Below are positions 34,293-43,445 of a DNA stretch of 64,000 nucleotides, one piece after another; position 1 is the first letter of the stretch; every line of letters starts with the position of its first letter. The DNA comes from Chloracidobacterium sp. (GTDB lineage: Bacteria; Acidobacteriota; Blastocatellia; Pyrinomonadales; Pyrinomonadaceae). The stretch covers positions 1,798,001-1,862,000 of the forward strand of contig JADJXP010000002.1 in the NCBI GenBank assembly GCA_016715795.1, in the 5' to 3' direction. The position numbers and the translations under genes were made by a program. The notes beneath the pieces were generated by a model. That model made no database searches. It had not been told where the DNA came from and saw nothing but the letters and a program-made list of their open reading frames with translations.

Positions 34293-35392
34293 TTGAGCGG
34301 CGCGGTGTATCCCTCACGGGCTCGAACGACGGTCCCCTTTGGCAGGCCCGTCACATCGACGCGTAACTTTCGGTAGGTCCCGTCCTTTTTAGTATTCGAC
34401 GGATAATATGCAAGCGTGTATTTTGTGCCGATCTCGTCTGCGACGCCCTTAAATGCGGCGCGGGCATCGCTGAGGTCGCCTATGGGGAAGACGCGGCCGC
34501 CCGACGCCTTTGCAAGATCCGCCATCTCCGTGTCGGCAAGTTCATAGAGCCTCTTACTGACGGCCAGCCGTTCAAACTCGCCCAGGTCGCAAAAGCTCAC
34601 AGCGCGTTCCATTCCCGGCTTTGCTTTGATGCTGCGGTAGTATCGGCGTATTTGGGCACTCGAAAAGCGGATCGCCGTCTCGCAATCGCCCGACAGGTTT
34701 GATTCAAAGAATTCACGCGTATCGACCTTGATAAAAAAAGTTATCAAACCGGACGCCTCGATCATCTCCTTCGCCGACTCAAAATCGGCCGCGCTCGATG
34801 AATCAACGCCATCCGTCAATGCAACGAGCGCGCGGCGGCCGCGGAATTCCTCGGATGGTCGATTACCGAATACCTTCTCAACGACCTGTTCGAGCGAGTC
34901 GTAATATGGCGTGCTGTTGCTGGTGCTCACACGCTCGATCGCGGCCTCGAGCTTTGCTCGCTCCGAGGTCAGCGGATTCAGGACCTCACTCACGGCGAAG
35001 GCAGCCTGCTCGTCTCGCTCGGTCCTGTATGAGATGATCGCAACGCGGTCGCCCGGCCGCAGCGAGCGAACAAACGTGAGCGCAGCCCGCTTTATTAGTT
35101 GCAGGTCATTCCGCGCCGAGCCTGATGTGTCGAGCAGCAACGCTACCTCAAACGGCTCGGCAGTTGATGAGAAATCTGCGATCTCCTGCCGCTTGCCGTC
35201 CTCGTAAACAACAAAATTCGACGCCTTTAGCCCGCGGACCGGCACGCCTGCGGGTGACAGCACGGCCAGCGGAACGTCGACGAGCTGTGTGTCGACTTTG
35301 ATCACGTCATCTGCTTTGGGGTCCTGAGCGAAGGCCGCACACGGCAGTCCGACAGAGCAAGCGAGCAACAGAAATAGCAGTCGTGATCTCAT
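34289..35392 (-). CDS. Exported VWFA-related domain protein, acidobacterial type
   Basis: 367 residues. A signal peptide ends near AFAQD. The von Willebrand A domain carries the MIDAS motif DTSGS (88-92) and a later ALTDGVDSSS. The N-terminal VDTQLVDVPLAVLSPAG and C-terminal YTLAYYPSNTKKDGTYRKL and VRAREGY are the flanks of the acidobacterial VWFA family (TIGR03436-like). It is probably an extracytoplasmic protein-interaction module of unknown partner. Confidence 0.86.
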   Translation of the reverse strand: MRSRLLFLLLACSVGLPCAAFAQDPKADDVIKVDTQLVDVPLAVLSPAGVPVRGLKASNFVVYEDGKRQEIADFSSTAEPFEVALLLDTSGSARNDLQLIKRAALTFVRSLRPGDRVAIISYRTERDEQAAFAVSEVLNPLTSERAKLEAAIERVSTSNSTPYYDSLEQVVEKVFGNRPSEEFRGRRALVALTDGVDSSSAADFESAKEMIEASGLITFFIKVDTREFFESNLSGDCETAIRFSSAQIRRYYRSIKAKPGMERAVSFCDLGEFERLAVSKRLYELADTEMADLAKASGGRVFPIGDLSDARAAFKGVADEIGTKYTLAYYPSNTKKDGTYRKLRVDVTGLPKGTVVRAREGYTAPLN

Positions 35393-35585
35393 TAGGACAG
35401 CGGCCTCATCCGTTTCCCCGTATTGTAGCAGAAACCTCGAAGCGCTTTTGTGTCCGGCTTGGTGACAACTTGCAACTCCGGTGTGCTATGATTTACAGAA
35501 ATTGAGTAGCTAATGGCTCGTTCTCGGTCCGCACTCTTGCCGGGGCCGTAGAAGAGATTTCGAGATCAAGATTTTCGGGAGAGGA

Positions 35586-37286
35586 ATGATGAAGAAAGTA
35601 CTTTTTTATGCAGCACTCACAGCCGTTGCTGCAGCGGCAGGTTTGAACTATCAGACAGCCGGCGTTCTCGCCGAGCGTTCGGGGTCGGATGACAGAAAGG
35701 CGGTGGCTGCCACGCGCCCTGCGAACACGACACCTCAGACCCTGCCGTTCACGCAGGACTGGACGAATACGGGCATGATCACGACCGCCGATGACTGGTC
35801 CGCTGTTCCCGGCATCCAGGGCTTTCTGGGCGATTACAATCCGGCGGGCGCGATCACCAATGTCGATCCCCGCACGGTCCTCGTGGACATGACTACGCTC
35901 GACGTTATCGCCAATCTCACAAATGCGACCGCCACTAACGGCGGTGTCGGTGAGTTTGAGATCACCAATCCTGTCGTCGGCCTGCAGGGATCGGGAACGG
36001 CGGACGCACCCAATCTCGTTATTTATCTCAATACGACCGGCCAGAGCAATATCCGTTTCCAGTGCCTCGTTCGCGACATCGACGACACAGCAGACAATTC
36101 GGTCCAGCAGGTTGCCGTCCAGTATCGAGTGGGGAGTACGGGTGACTTCTCGAATGTTCCTGGCAGCTACATCGCCGACGCAAGTGCCGGCCCCAGCCTG
36201 ACCCTGGACACGCCGATCGACGTGACACTTCCGCCGCAGGCGAACAATCAGGCCAATCTGCAGATCCGCATCCTGACAACGAATGCGGGGGGCAGCGATG
36301 AGTGGCTCGGCATCGACAACATCAGCGTCACGGCCAACGGCCCGGTCCAGACGCGACGAACGCACGTTGATTTCAACGGCGATGGCCGCTCAGATTATGC
36401 GGTCGCACGCAATGAGGGCGGCCTCAAGGTCTGGTACGGCCAATATGCGGGTTCCTCAACCACATTTGCCCGTCAGTGGGGATTAGACGAGGACGAGGAG
36501 GCTACCGCAGATTATGACGGAGACGGCAAGGCTGATATCGCCGTCTGGAGGCGTGACACGGGCCCTAACAATCGGTCGTACTACTACATACTGAATAGTT
36601 CGAACGGAACATTCCGGGCCGACCAGTTCGGCAACGGCACCGACGAATCCCGTATTACAGGCGACTGGGACGGTGACGGTAAAGCTGATCTTGCGGTATT
36701 CCGTGAGAACGGAACGGCGGCCGACCCGTGCGGTGTGGGGAAATCGGTTTTCTACTATCGTCCGTCATCAGTGCCCGGGGCCGACTTCACGCCGATCTGT
36801 TGGGGACAGGCCGGCGATCGGGCCGCACCCGGTGATTACGACGGAGACGGTAAATATGACGCCGTCGTCGGACGGGACGTAGGCGGCCAGATTGTCATCT
36901 ATATCCGCAATTCGTCTAACGGCAGCTTTAACGTGGTCTATTTCGGATTGGCGACAGATGCATTTGTCCCGGGTGATTACGATGGTGACGGACGCACAGA
37001 CATCGCCGTTGCTCGTGAGATTCCGGGCGGCGGTGAATTTTACATCCTTGAGGCGGATGGAGGCGGGACAGGGGCCCAGCCATATACCATAGGCGGGATC
37101 GACCCGCAAACCGCGCAGCTGGCGCCTGGCGACTACGACGGCGATCTGCGGACGGACATAGCCGTGTGGGTGCCGGGTTCGCCGGGCACATATATGATCC
37201 GCAAGGCGACCGGCGTCTGGGAGTTCTTCCCGTTTGGCCAGACCGGCGACGAAATTGTCGCAGAAGAGATCGTTAGCGGAGGGTAA
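35586..37286 (+). CDS. Exported FG-GAP/VCBS repeat protein
   Basis: 566 residues. Signal peptide 1-25, an N-terminal beta-rich domain without a recognised family (about 40-255), then six FG-GAP/VCBS units with calcium-loop motifs DYDGDGKADIAVW. No PT linker is present, unlike the larger relatives. It is followed by a strong terminator and another VCBS gene on the same strand. GAGAGGA precedes the tandem ATG ATG start. Confidence 0.83.
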   Translation: MMKKVLFYAALTAVAAAAGLNYQTAGVLAERSGSDDRKAVAATRPANTTPQTLPFTQDWTNTGMITTADDWSAVPGIQGFLGDYNPAGAITNVDPRTVLVDMTTLDVIANLTNATATNGGVGEFEITNPVVGLQGSGTADAPNLVIYLNTTGQSNIRFQCLVRDIDDTADNSVQQVAVQYRVGSTGDFSNVPGSYIADASAGPSLTLDTPIDVTLPPQANNQANLQIRILTTNAGGSDEWLGIDNISVTANGPVQTRRTHVDFNGDGRSDYAVARNEGGLKVWYGQYAGSSTTFARQWGLDEDEEATADYDGDGKADIAVWRRDTGPNNRSYYYILNSSNGTFRADQFGNGTDESRITGDWDGDGKADLAVFRENGTAADPCGVGKSVFYYRPSSVPGADFTPICWGQAGDRAAPGDYDGDGKYDAVVGRDVGGQIVIYIRNSSNGSFNVVYFGLATDAFVPGDYDGDGRTDIAVAREIPGGGEFYILEADGGGTGAQPYTIGGIDPQTAQLAPGDYDGDLRTDIAVWVPGSPGTYMIRKATGVWEFFPFGQTGDEIVAEEIVSGG

Positions 37287-37315
37287 CAAATAGGACAAAT
37301 TTATCCCCTTTTTCT

Positions 37316-37347
37316 GCCGGTGGCCCTGGGCCACCGGCTTTTTTTTT
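37316..37347 (+). terminator. Intrinsic terminator
   Basis: GCCGGTGGCC and GGCCACCGGC pair perfectly around CTG, followed by nine T. It ends the VCBS gene that stops at 37286. Confidence 0.93.
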
Positions 37348-37451
37348 CGGTCGACCACATTGCTATTGACACCATCGAAATTGTCGCCGAAGATTGTGTA
37401 TGAGACCCAGATATCAACCATTATTTCGGCCCCAACACAGGAGGGAATAAC

Positions 37452-38987
37452 ATGAAAGCACTTTTTAATTTTGCCTGGATCTCCGTCATGACAGGTTCGA
37501 TCATCGTCTTGGCGGCGATCGCGACACCGGCTGTGACCTATAACGCCAATCCCGGCAGTCTCGGCCCGATCCCCGATGGCCCCGGCGCCTGCGGCACGGC
37601 CGGAGCCCCGCTCGACATTACATTCACGGTATCCGGATTCGCCGGCCCCCTTACTCATGTAAGCGTCAACCTGACGGGCACACATTCCTGGATGGGTGAT
37701 ATGGACGTGGCCTTAATCAATCCCGGATTTACTCATGGCAGGCTCGTTTTCTCGCGCACAGGAGCAACGACTCCGACCCTGTGCGGCGACTCTTCGAATT
37801 TTGGTGGCCCCTATTCGTTTGCCGACCGCAGCCCTGAAACACCAAGCTGGTGGGAGGCGGCAGCCGCCGCAGACCCGAGCACGGTGGTGGCTCCCGGTTC
37901 CTATAGAGTGTCAGACGGAGGAGGTGGGCCGAGCGGTGGAACCAATTCATTGATGCTGCCAAGCTTTGCCGGAATGTCAAACGGCCAGATCAATGGCACG
38001 TGGACACTTCGAGTTCGGGATTACGGAGCGGGCGACACGGGCTCGATAACAGCGGCGAGCCTCAGCCTCAACAGCGTCGCGGAGGGACAGCATGTAGTGG
38101 ACATGAATGGCGACACCCGAACCGACTGGACGGTCGTTCGCAACATCGGCGGCGGAGCAAACGGCCAGACAGCATGGTTCACGTCTTATAACGGTGTCGG
38201 TGGCGGCCAGACCGACGTCTTTGGCATTGCCCGCGATACTCAGCTTTCGGGCGACTTTGACGGTGACCACAAATCGGACGTGGTGGTATGGCGGCCTGAC
38301 CCAGTGGCCTTTTTCTATATCCTGCGCAGCTCTGATTCGACCTTCGTGCCCGTTCAATGGGGAAAGACCGGTGATTTCCCCGAAATAATCGGTGACTATG
38401 ACGGCGATGGCAAGACCGACTGCGCCGTGTATAGAAAAGGGGCCGCTCCCGGAGAGCAGAGTTTCTGGCACATTCGGAAGAGTTCAGACGGCGGCTACCT
38501 CCCGATCCAATGGGGCCAGTATGGTGATTTTGAAGCACCGGGCGATTATGATGGCGACGGGCGGATGGATGCGGCCGTGCAGCGAGGTGCCGGCGGATCT
38601 GCGATATTCTTTATCCGTTACTTTGATGGCAGTTTCTCGCAGATCGTCTTTGGCAAGCCGGATGATTTTATCGTTCCCGGCGATTATGATGGAGACGGCA
38701 AGACGGATCTGGCCGTGACACGTTCCATAAGTGGTCAGATGCACTGGTTCTACGACCCAAGTTCGATTCCGGGCACGCAGATCGTCGAGACGATCTTTGG
38801 TAATTCGGGCGACTATCGCGCCCAGGGCGACTACGATGGAGATGGGCGAACCGATCAGGCCGTGTACCGGACAAGTCTTACACCGAACCAATCGGCTTTC
38901 TATGTAAATGGTTCCGCCGCGGGCTTCTTTGCCTTTACTCACGGCCAGAATGGGGACTATCCCGTTGCTGACTACAATACACACTGA
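37452..38987 (+). CDS. Exported P-domain (proprotein convertase type) protein with FG-GAP/VCBS repeats
   Basis: 511 residues. A signal segment (about 1-28) is followed by a proprotein-convertase P domain (about 30-200, with THSWMGDMDVALINP and INGTWTLRVRDYGAGDTGSI). Six FG-GAP/VCBS units follow to the C-terminus. The P domain normally accompanies a subtilase, but none is present here, so it works as a standalone binding module. AGGAGG sits 6 bases before the ATG. A terminator follows. Confidence 0.86.
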   Translation: MKALFNFAWISVMTGSIIVLAAIATPAVTYNANPGSLGPIPDGPGACGTAGAPLDITFTVSGFAGPLTHVSVNLTGTHSWMGDMDVALINPGFTHGRLVFSRTGATTPTLCGDSSNFGGPYSFADRSPETPSWWEAAAAADPSTVVAPGSYRVSDGGGGPSGGTNSLMLPSFAGMSNGQINGTWTLRVRDYGAGDTGSITAASLSLNSVAEGQHVVDMNGDTRTDWTVVRNIGGGANGQTAWFTSYNGVGGGQTDVFGIARDTQLSGDFDGDHKSDVVVWRPDPVAFFYILRSSDSTFVPVQWGKTGDFPEIIGDYDGDGKTDCAVYRKGAAPGEQSFWHIRKSSDGGYLPIQWGQYGDFEAPGDYDGDGRMDAAVQRGAGGSAIFFIRYFDGSFSQIVFGKPDDFIVPGDYDGDGKTDLAVTRSISGQMHWFYDPSSIPGTQIVETIFGNSGDYRAQGDYDGDGRTDQAVYRTSLTPNQSAFYVNGSAAGFFAFTHGQNGDYPVADYNTH

Positions 38988-39013
38988 TCCTCAACAGGTC
39001 GAGAGAGTTAGAA

Positions 39014-39042
39014 AAGGCTGGGCGACAAACGCCCAGCCTTAA
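39014..39042. terminator. Bidirectional terminator between the P-domain gene and trxA
   Basis: AAGGCTGGGCG (39014-39024) and CGCCCAGCCTT (39030-39040) pair perfectly around ACAAA. The flanks are A-rich on the left and T-rich on the right, so it can serve both convergent genes. Confidence 0.85.
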
Positions 39043-39064
39043 TTTCGTTTCGCTGACCAGACGA

Positions 39065-39391
39065 TCAAACGTATTTGTCGATCACCCTTGCTATCGCGTC
39101 ACGTGTCACGGCCCCGACGATGCGTTCCTGTTCCTGTCCGCCCTTGAACAGGATCAGCGTCGGGATGCCGCGAATGCCGAATTGCTGCGGCACGCTCGGA
39201 TTCTCGTCCACGTTCATCTTATAGACTTTCGCATTGTCTTTGTATTCCTCGGCGATTGCCTCCACGGTCGGTGCGATCATCCGACACGGGCCGCACCACT
39301 CGGCCCAAAAGTCCACCAAAACCGGCTTGTCCGAGCCCAAAACATCGGTCCCAAAATTTGTGTCTGTCACTTCATTTGCAAAATGTGCCAT
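39065..39391 (-). CDS. trxA: Thioredoxin
   Basis: 108 residues, the canonical size. Active site WCGPC (32-36) in FWAEWCGPCRM, and the cis-Pro segment GIRGIPTLILF. It is a cytoplasmic disulfide reductant. It is monocistronic, with a convergent terminator downstream. Confidence 0.96.
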   Translation of the reverse strand: MAHFANEVTDTNFGTDVLGSDKPVLVDFWAEWCGPCRMIAPTVEAIAEEYKDNAKVYKMNVDENPSVPQQFGIRGIPTLILFKGGQEQERIVGAVTRDAIARVIDKYV

Positions 39392-39469
39392 TAGATATCT
39401 CCTAAGATCATTGAAATTATTGCTTGTTGTTAATACTAACTAATTCTCGCCGCGGTTGTCCTCTGCGGC

Positions 39470-40477
39470 CTAAAACTTCACGACGATCTTGCCAAAATGT
39501 GAGCTAGCGGCCATATACATCAGGGCATCTCTCACCTCATCAAACCCAAACGTCCTGTCGATCACCGGCCGCATCTCAGCAGCCGATATCCTTTCATTCA
39601 TATCCTCAAACATCTGCCGCGACCCGATAAAGATGCCCTGCACGCGAATACCCTTCATAAAGATCGGTATCGGATTGAATCCGCCCGACATATCGAGTGC
39701 TCCGATCAGAGCTATATGACCGCCAACGCGAACGGCCTTGACCGATCTGGTCAGCGTGCCCGTTCCGCCAACCTCGACGACGTGATCAACGCCTCGCCCA
39801 TCGGTCAATGCGAGCACGGCGTCGTCCCAATTCTCCGTCTCGCGATAGTTGATAGTCTCGTCCGCGCCCAGCTCACGAATGCGGGCGAGCTTCTCGTCGC
39901 TGCTCGACGTGGCGATCACTCTGGCCCCGAACATCTTGGCAAACTGGACGGCAAATACCGACACGCCGCCGGTCCCCAACGTCAGCACCGATTCGCCGGG
40001 CTGCACATTACCTGAAACGACCAGCGAATTCCACGCCGTCACCGCCGCACACGGCAGCGTCGCTGCTTCTTCGAACGAAAGGTGATCGGGACACGCAACC
40101 AACGCCTCTTGATCGAACGTCGCGTATTCTCTCAGCACGCCGTCAGCGCGACCGGCGCCGATCGCCGACCTTGATTTGTCGACCGACGGCTCGCCATCGA
40201 TCCATGCGGGAATTGCGACCGAACAGACGCGGTCTCCAACGCTCCATTTTGTCACGCCCTCGCCGACAGCGGCCACCTCGCCGGCACCGTCCGAGAACGG
40301 CACCACCGGCAGCCACATCCGCGGATTATAGGTGCCTTCGACGATCATTATGTCGCGATAGTTCAGCGACACCGCGTGCATCTTGACCAGTACCTCGCCC
40401 GCGGCCGGCACGGGCACTTCACGCTCGGCGAGCGTCAGGTTGTCGATCCCAAATTTCCTTATCTCGTAAGCTCTCAC
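39470..40477 (-). CDS. MDR-superfamily alcohol dehydrogenase / quinone oxidoreductase
   Basis: 335 residues. It has a GroES-like N-terminal domain and a Rossmann domain with the nucleotide loop LGTGGVSVFAVQ (about residue 167). The Cys and His zinc ligands of classical ADH are not evident at the usual positions, pointing to the zinc-free quinone oxidoreductase group. The start overlaps the YceI gene by 4 bases, so it is the third gene of the Rrf2-YceI operon. Confidence 0.85.
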   Translation of the reverse strand: MRAYEIRKFGIDNLTLAEREVPVPAAGEVLVKMHAVSLNYRDIMIVEGTYNPRMWLPVVPFSDGAGEVAAVGEGVTKWSVGDRVCSVAIPAWIDGEPSVDKSRSAIGAGRADGVLREYATFDQEALVACPDHLSFEEAATLPCAAVTAWNSLVVSGNVQPGESVLTLGTGGVSVFAVQFAKMFGARVIATSSSDEKLARIRELGADETINYRETENWDDAVLALTDGRGVDHVVEVGGTGTLTRSVKAVRVGGHIALIGALDMSGGFNPIPIFMKGIRVQGIFIGSRQMFEDMNERISAAEMRPVIDRTFGFDEVRDALMYMAASSHFGKIVVKF

Positions 40478-41127
40478 TTTTTCCTTGGCGACATCAAATC
40501 GAGCCTTATCACCACGTCATCACGGATCAGGTCATCCGCCTTGCCGGCATAGACGATGCCAAAGTCCTTACGGTTGATCGAGAATTCAGCCTTGACCTCG
40601 ACTGCGTCCGGCTTGATCGTGATCGTTGCCGGGAACGTGACGGACTTCTTCACGCCGCGAAGCTCAAGATCGCCTGTAACCGAATGGCCGCCACCGGCCA
40701 CGGGCTCGATCTTGGTCGAGACAAACGTCGCACGCGGAAACTTTTCCACATCAAAGAAGTCGGCCGTCTGCAGGTGCTTCGTGAGCCCGTCGGCATCGGC
40801 AAAGACAGACGCCATCTCGATCTCGACCGCCACTTTGCTTGACTCGGCTTTCTCGCCAACCAAGTCGATCATTCCTCTAAAACTCTTAAAGCCGCCGTCG
40901 TGCTTGCCCGTCACCTTTGAGCCTGTGAATTCGATCTTCGAGTTCTCGGGCGTAATGCTCAACGCCGTGCCGCTGCTCTTCAGGTCGGTCGGCGAACCGG
41001 CCGTGTTCGACGTCGGCTCGTTCGTCTGCGCCTTTGGCTTATTGGCCGCCGGATCGGCACACGCCGAAACCGTCACGACTACAGCCAGAACTATCGGATA
41101 AAGTGATCTCATCATATCCATACCCAT
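40474..41127 (-). CDS. YceI-like lipoprotein
   Basis: 217 residues. A lipoprotein signal with lipobox VSAC (Cys23), a Ser/Thr/Pro-rich spacer, and a YceI lipocalin-like barrel from about 55 onward (ENSKIEFTGSKVTGKHDGGF, VTGDLELRGVKKSVTFP). YceI proteins bind isoprenoid chains. Several Met codons lie at the N-terminus, and the first is used here. It starts 2 bases after the Rrf2 gene ends and overlaps the oxidoreductase gene by 4 bases, which indicates one operon. Confidence 0.88.
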   Translation of the reverse strand: MGMDMMRSLYPIVLAVVVTVSACADPAANKPKAQTNEPTSNTAGSPTDLKSSGTALSITPENSKIEFTGSKVTGKHDGGFKSFRGMIDLVGEKAESSKVAVEIEMASVFADADGLTKHLQTADFFDVEKFPRATFVSTKIEPVAGGGHSVTGDLELRGVKKSVTFPATITIKPDAVEVKAEFSINRKDFGIVYAGKADDLIRDDVVIRLDLMSPRKK

Positions 41128-41129
41128 AA

Positions 41130-41555
41130 TTAGGCATTTGCCTGCATGACCATCGACATCACGCTCGCGAGCGTATATTGGCTGAGCTTTTCACCTACGC
41201 TATGGTCTATCTCTTTCTGCAGGTTGCACAATACTGTCTCGATCCCTCGCCCAACAGGACAATCCTGATTTGGCGGATTGTGATGCAGGGCAAACACCTC
41301 GCCGCACGAAACCGCCTTGTAGATATCACACAGCGTGATCTTGCTCGCCGGTTTGGCAAGCCGTGTCCCGCCAAAAGCGCCGGTCTGCGACGCAACAAGC
41401 CCCGCGTGCCCGAGCTGCCCAAGCAGGCGTCGAATAACGACCGCATTGGTGTTGACGCTGGCGGCTATACACTCGGATTTCACGTTGTCCTCGCCCGCGC
41501 CGGCCAGCATGGCCAGGACGTGCAAAGCTACCGAGAATTGACTGTTTGCCGCCAT
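41130..41555 (-). CDS. Rrf2-family transcriptional regulator
   Basis: 141 residues from the ATG at 41555 (MAANSQFSVALHVLAML). The upstream part of the frame overlaps the operator and is not credible. Winged helix with NAVVIRRLLGQLGHAGLV as recognition region. Cysteines occur in TLCDIYKAVSCG and in NQDCPVG, but not in the exact IscR cluster spacing, so redox sensing is possible but unproven. A perfect dyad sits immediately upstream of the start, consistent with autoregulation of this gene and the YceI and oxidoreductase genes. Confidence 0.87.
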   Translation of the reverse strand: MAANSQFSVALHVLAMLAGAGEDNVKSECIAASVNTNAVVIRRLLGQLGHAGLVASQTGAFGGTRLAKPASKITLCDIYKAVSCGEVFALHHNPPNQDCPVGRGIETVLCNLQKEIDHSVGEKLSQYTLASVMSMVMQANA

Positions 41556-41558
41556 AAT

Positions 41559-41577
41559 TGTAACCAGTATAGTTACA
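41559..41577 (-). promoter_or_regulatory. Probable Rrf2 operator
   Basis: Perfect inverted repeat TGTAAC (41559-41564) / GTTACA (41572-41577) with a 7-base spacer, 4 bases before the regulator ATG. A second GTTAC-type half site follows at 41578-41582. Confidence 0.6.
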
Positions 41578-41604
41578 GTTACTCGTGATGTCAAGGCAAC
41601 AATA

Positions 41605-41628
41605 AGCCGGGACCTGCCAGCCCCGGCT
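41605..41628 (-). terminator. Probable terminator after the lytic transglycosylase gene
   Basis: AGCCGGG (41605-41611) pairs with CCCGGCT (41622-41628). On the minus strand it is followed by a weak T-rich stretch (TATTGTTG). Confidence 0.5.
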
Positions 41629-41655
41629 GCGAGTTCGCCAAACAGAACGCCTTTT

Positions 41656-43134
41656 CTAATTCTTACGCTTCACTTTTGGGCTGACCGCCGGGGCACCGGT
41701 CGGTCGCGACGATCCGGTCCGCACGACGCGGTTGCCCACAGGCTCAGCCTGGGCCGGAAAGCGTCTGAATGCCGCTACGGCCTCATTGGCCTTGCCTTGC
41801 GGAATGTTGATGATGTAAGGCTCAGGCGGCGTCATATTGCTGCGAAGGTGCGGATTCAGGTAACGCAGGTACTGCACCGTCGTATCAGACGCCTGAGCGA
41901 CGGCATTAAGGCTCGTCGAGGCCGGCACGCGAATGCGGTCATACATCAGCGGGGCCGCCGGGCGAATGTGGCCGAAACCATATTGGTTCGGGTTGTTGGC
42001 GATCAGGATCGTGGCGAGAATATTCGGCACGTAGTTACGCGTTTCCTGCGGCAGATACGGATAGGCCGTCCAAAAATCGGCCACGCCCGCACGGCGGATG
42101 GCTCGATCAACGTTACCTTCACCTGAATTGTACGCAGCGAGCGCGAGTTCCCAGTTGCCGTTGTATCGATTGGCAAGAAACTTCAGATACCGTGCCGACG
42201 CACGTGTTGCTTCGTCAAAACTGTTCCGCTCGTCGATGTGGGCCGTCCTGCGCAGCCCATAGCGGGCTCCGGTTCCCGGGATGAACTGCCACAGGCCCGA
42301 AGCGGCCGCCCATGACAATGCCGACGGCTTCCACGCCGATTCGACCTGGCCGAGCCATGCAACATTCTCGGGAATTCCCTCTTCGCGGAATATGCGCCGA
42401 GCCATACGCATGAACATCCCCGACCGATACAGCCCAACCTCCATCGTGGTGCGCCCGCGGCCGCGATAATAGTTGATGTACTGCTGGATCATCGGATGCA
42501 CGCGGAACGAAAAGCCCAGCGACCGATTTGCCACTGCGACCTGAGCATATTGAAACTGCTCCTGAGCGGCAGACGAGCCGAGGTCCTGCTCGTCGGCGTT
42601 GAGTTCTAATCTTGTCAGATCATCCAGCGGTGACGGCGTGTGCTCCTGCGAAGTGAAACCAACAGTCTCGGTCGGTGTCAGGTTCGCTGCCAACGTCGTC
42701 GACGAAGGCACCGGCGTCTTTGGCGTCGCGCGAGTGATGGCGGCTACTCGATCCGCAAGTGACGAATCGATGCTGTTCCAGCCGCAGGTCAACGCGAGAT
42801 TCCTTACCTTCGGGGTGTTCCTGTCTGTCGGGAACTCGATCAGGTAGATCGTCTCGATCAACTGGCTATAACAGCTCTCGAGCCGCTGATCACGCTGTAT
42901 CGTCGAATAAAGGAAGGCCTCGACGGCCTTATTGAACTTCTCGCCGGCCGCGTGTCGATCATTGTCGGCATAGGCCAGCAGCCCTTCACGAAATGAAACG
43001 CCCGCATCATCCAGCACCTTGTTGATCAAGGCCTGTGTCCGAGCGACGTCCTCGGTCTGGCCATTCGCGGTCAGGCCGAGGACAAAGACAAAGAACAAAC
43101 TAAGAACAATAGAACTGCTTAGGATTTTTCCCAT
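41656..43134 (-). CDS. Exported lytic transglycosylase with LysM domain (MltD-like)
   Basis: 492 residues from the ATG at 43134, which begins a clean signal peptide (MGKILSSSIVLSLFFVFVLG). A longer frame from 43182 lacks a signal at its start. The SLT domain has catalytic Glu265 in QVESAWKPSALS and downstream GLWQFIPGTG and AYNSGEGNV. A C-terminal LysM-like segment (SLNAVAQASDTTVQYL) binds peptidoglycan. It cleaves glycan strands to anhydromuropeptides. Confidence 0.9.
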   Translation of the reverse strand: MGKILSSSIVLSLFFVFVLGLTANGQTEDVARTQALINKVLDDAGVSFREGLLAYADNDRHAAGEKFNKAVEAFLYSTIQRDQRLESCYSQLIETIYLIEFPTDRNTPKVRNLALTCGWNSIDSSLADRVAAITRATPKTPVPSSTTLAANLTPTETVGFTSQEHTPSPLDDLTRLELNADEQDLGSSAAQEQFQYAQVAVANRSLGFSFRVHPMIQQYINYYRGRGRTTMEVGLYRSGMFMRMARRIFREEGIPENVAWLGQVESAWKPSALSWAAASGLWQFIPGTGARYGLRRTAHIDERNSFDEATRASARYLKFLANRYNGNWELALAAYNSGEGNVDRAIRRAGVADFWTAYPYLPQETRNYVPNILATILIANNPNQYGFGHIRPAAPLMYDRIRVPASTSLNAVAQASDTTVQYLRYLNPHLRSNMTPPEPYIINIPQGKANEAVAAFRRFPAQAEPVGNRVVRTGSSRPTGAPAVSPKVKRKN

Positions 43135-43362
43135 TAAATTTCGTCTGACTCCAAAAACATCAGGCGAGGCGAATAAGGTCAAGAAGAAATATCACCAATG
43201 CCAATATATAAACGCACACATAAGCCCAAAGTTCCGCCGTTTCCATAAGGCGAAATTATCGGACATATAACTCAAACTAGGTTACACCTCATCAGAACCG
43301 CTGTCAACGCTTTCGAACCCCGGAAAACTGCTCCTCCGCGACCTCCGCGTCTTCTCTCTGTG

Positions 43363-43428
43363 CTCTCTGCGTGGAAGTTTTGTTCCTCGCAGAGTTCGCA
43401 GAGAAAATGCGCAGTGACACGCAGAGAG
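43363..43428. repeat. Intergenic inverted repeat downstream of lon
   Basis: CTCTCTGCGTG (43363-43373) is the exact inverse of CACGCAGAGAG (43418-43428), with further CGCAGAG words inside. It lies in the 43135-43445 gap between lon and the transglycosylase gene, which otherwise holds no gene. Confidence 0.65.
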
Positions 43429-43445
43429 TTAAGCAAACCTGCGAG

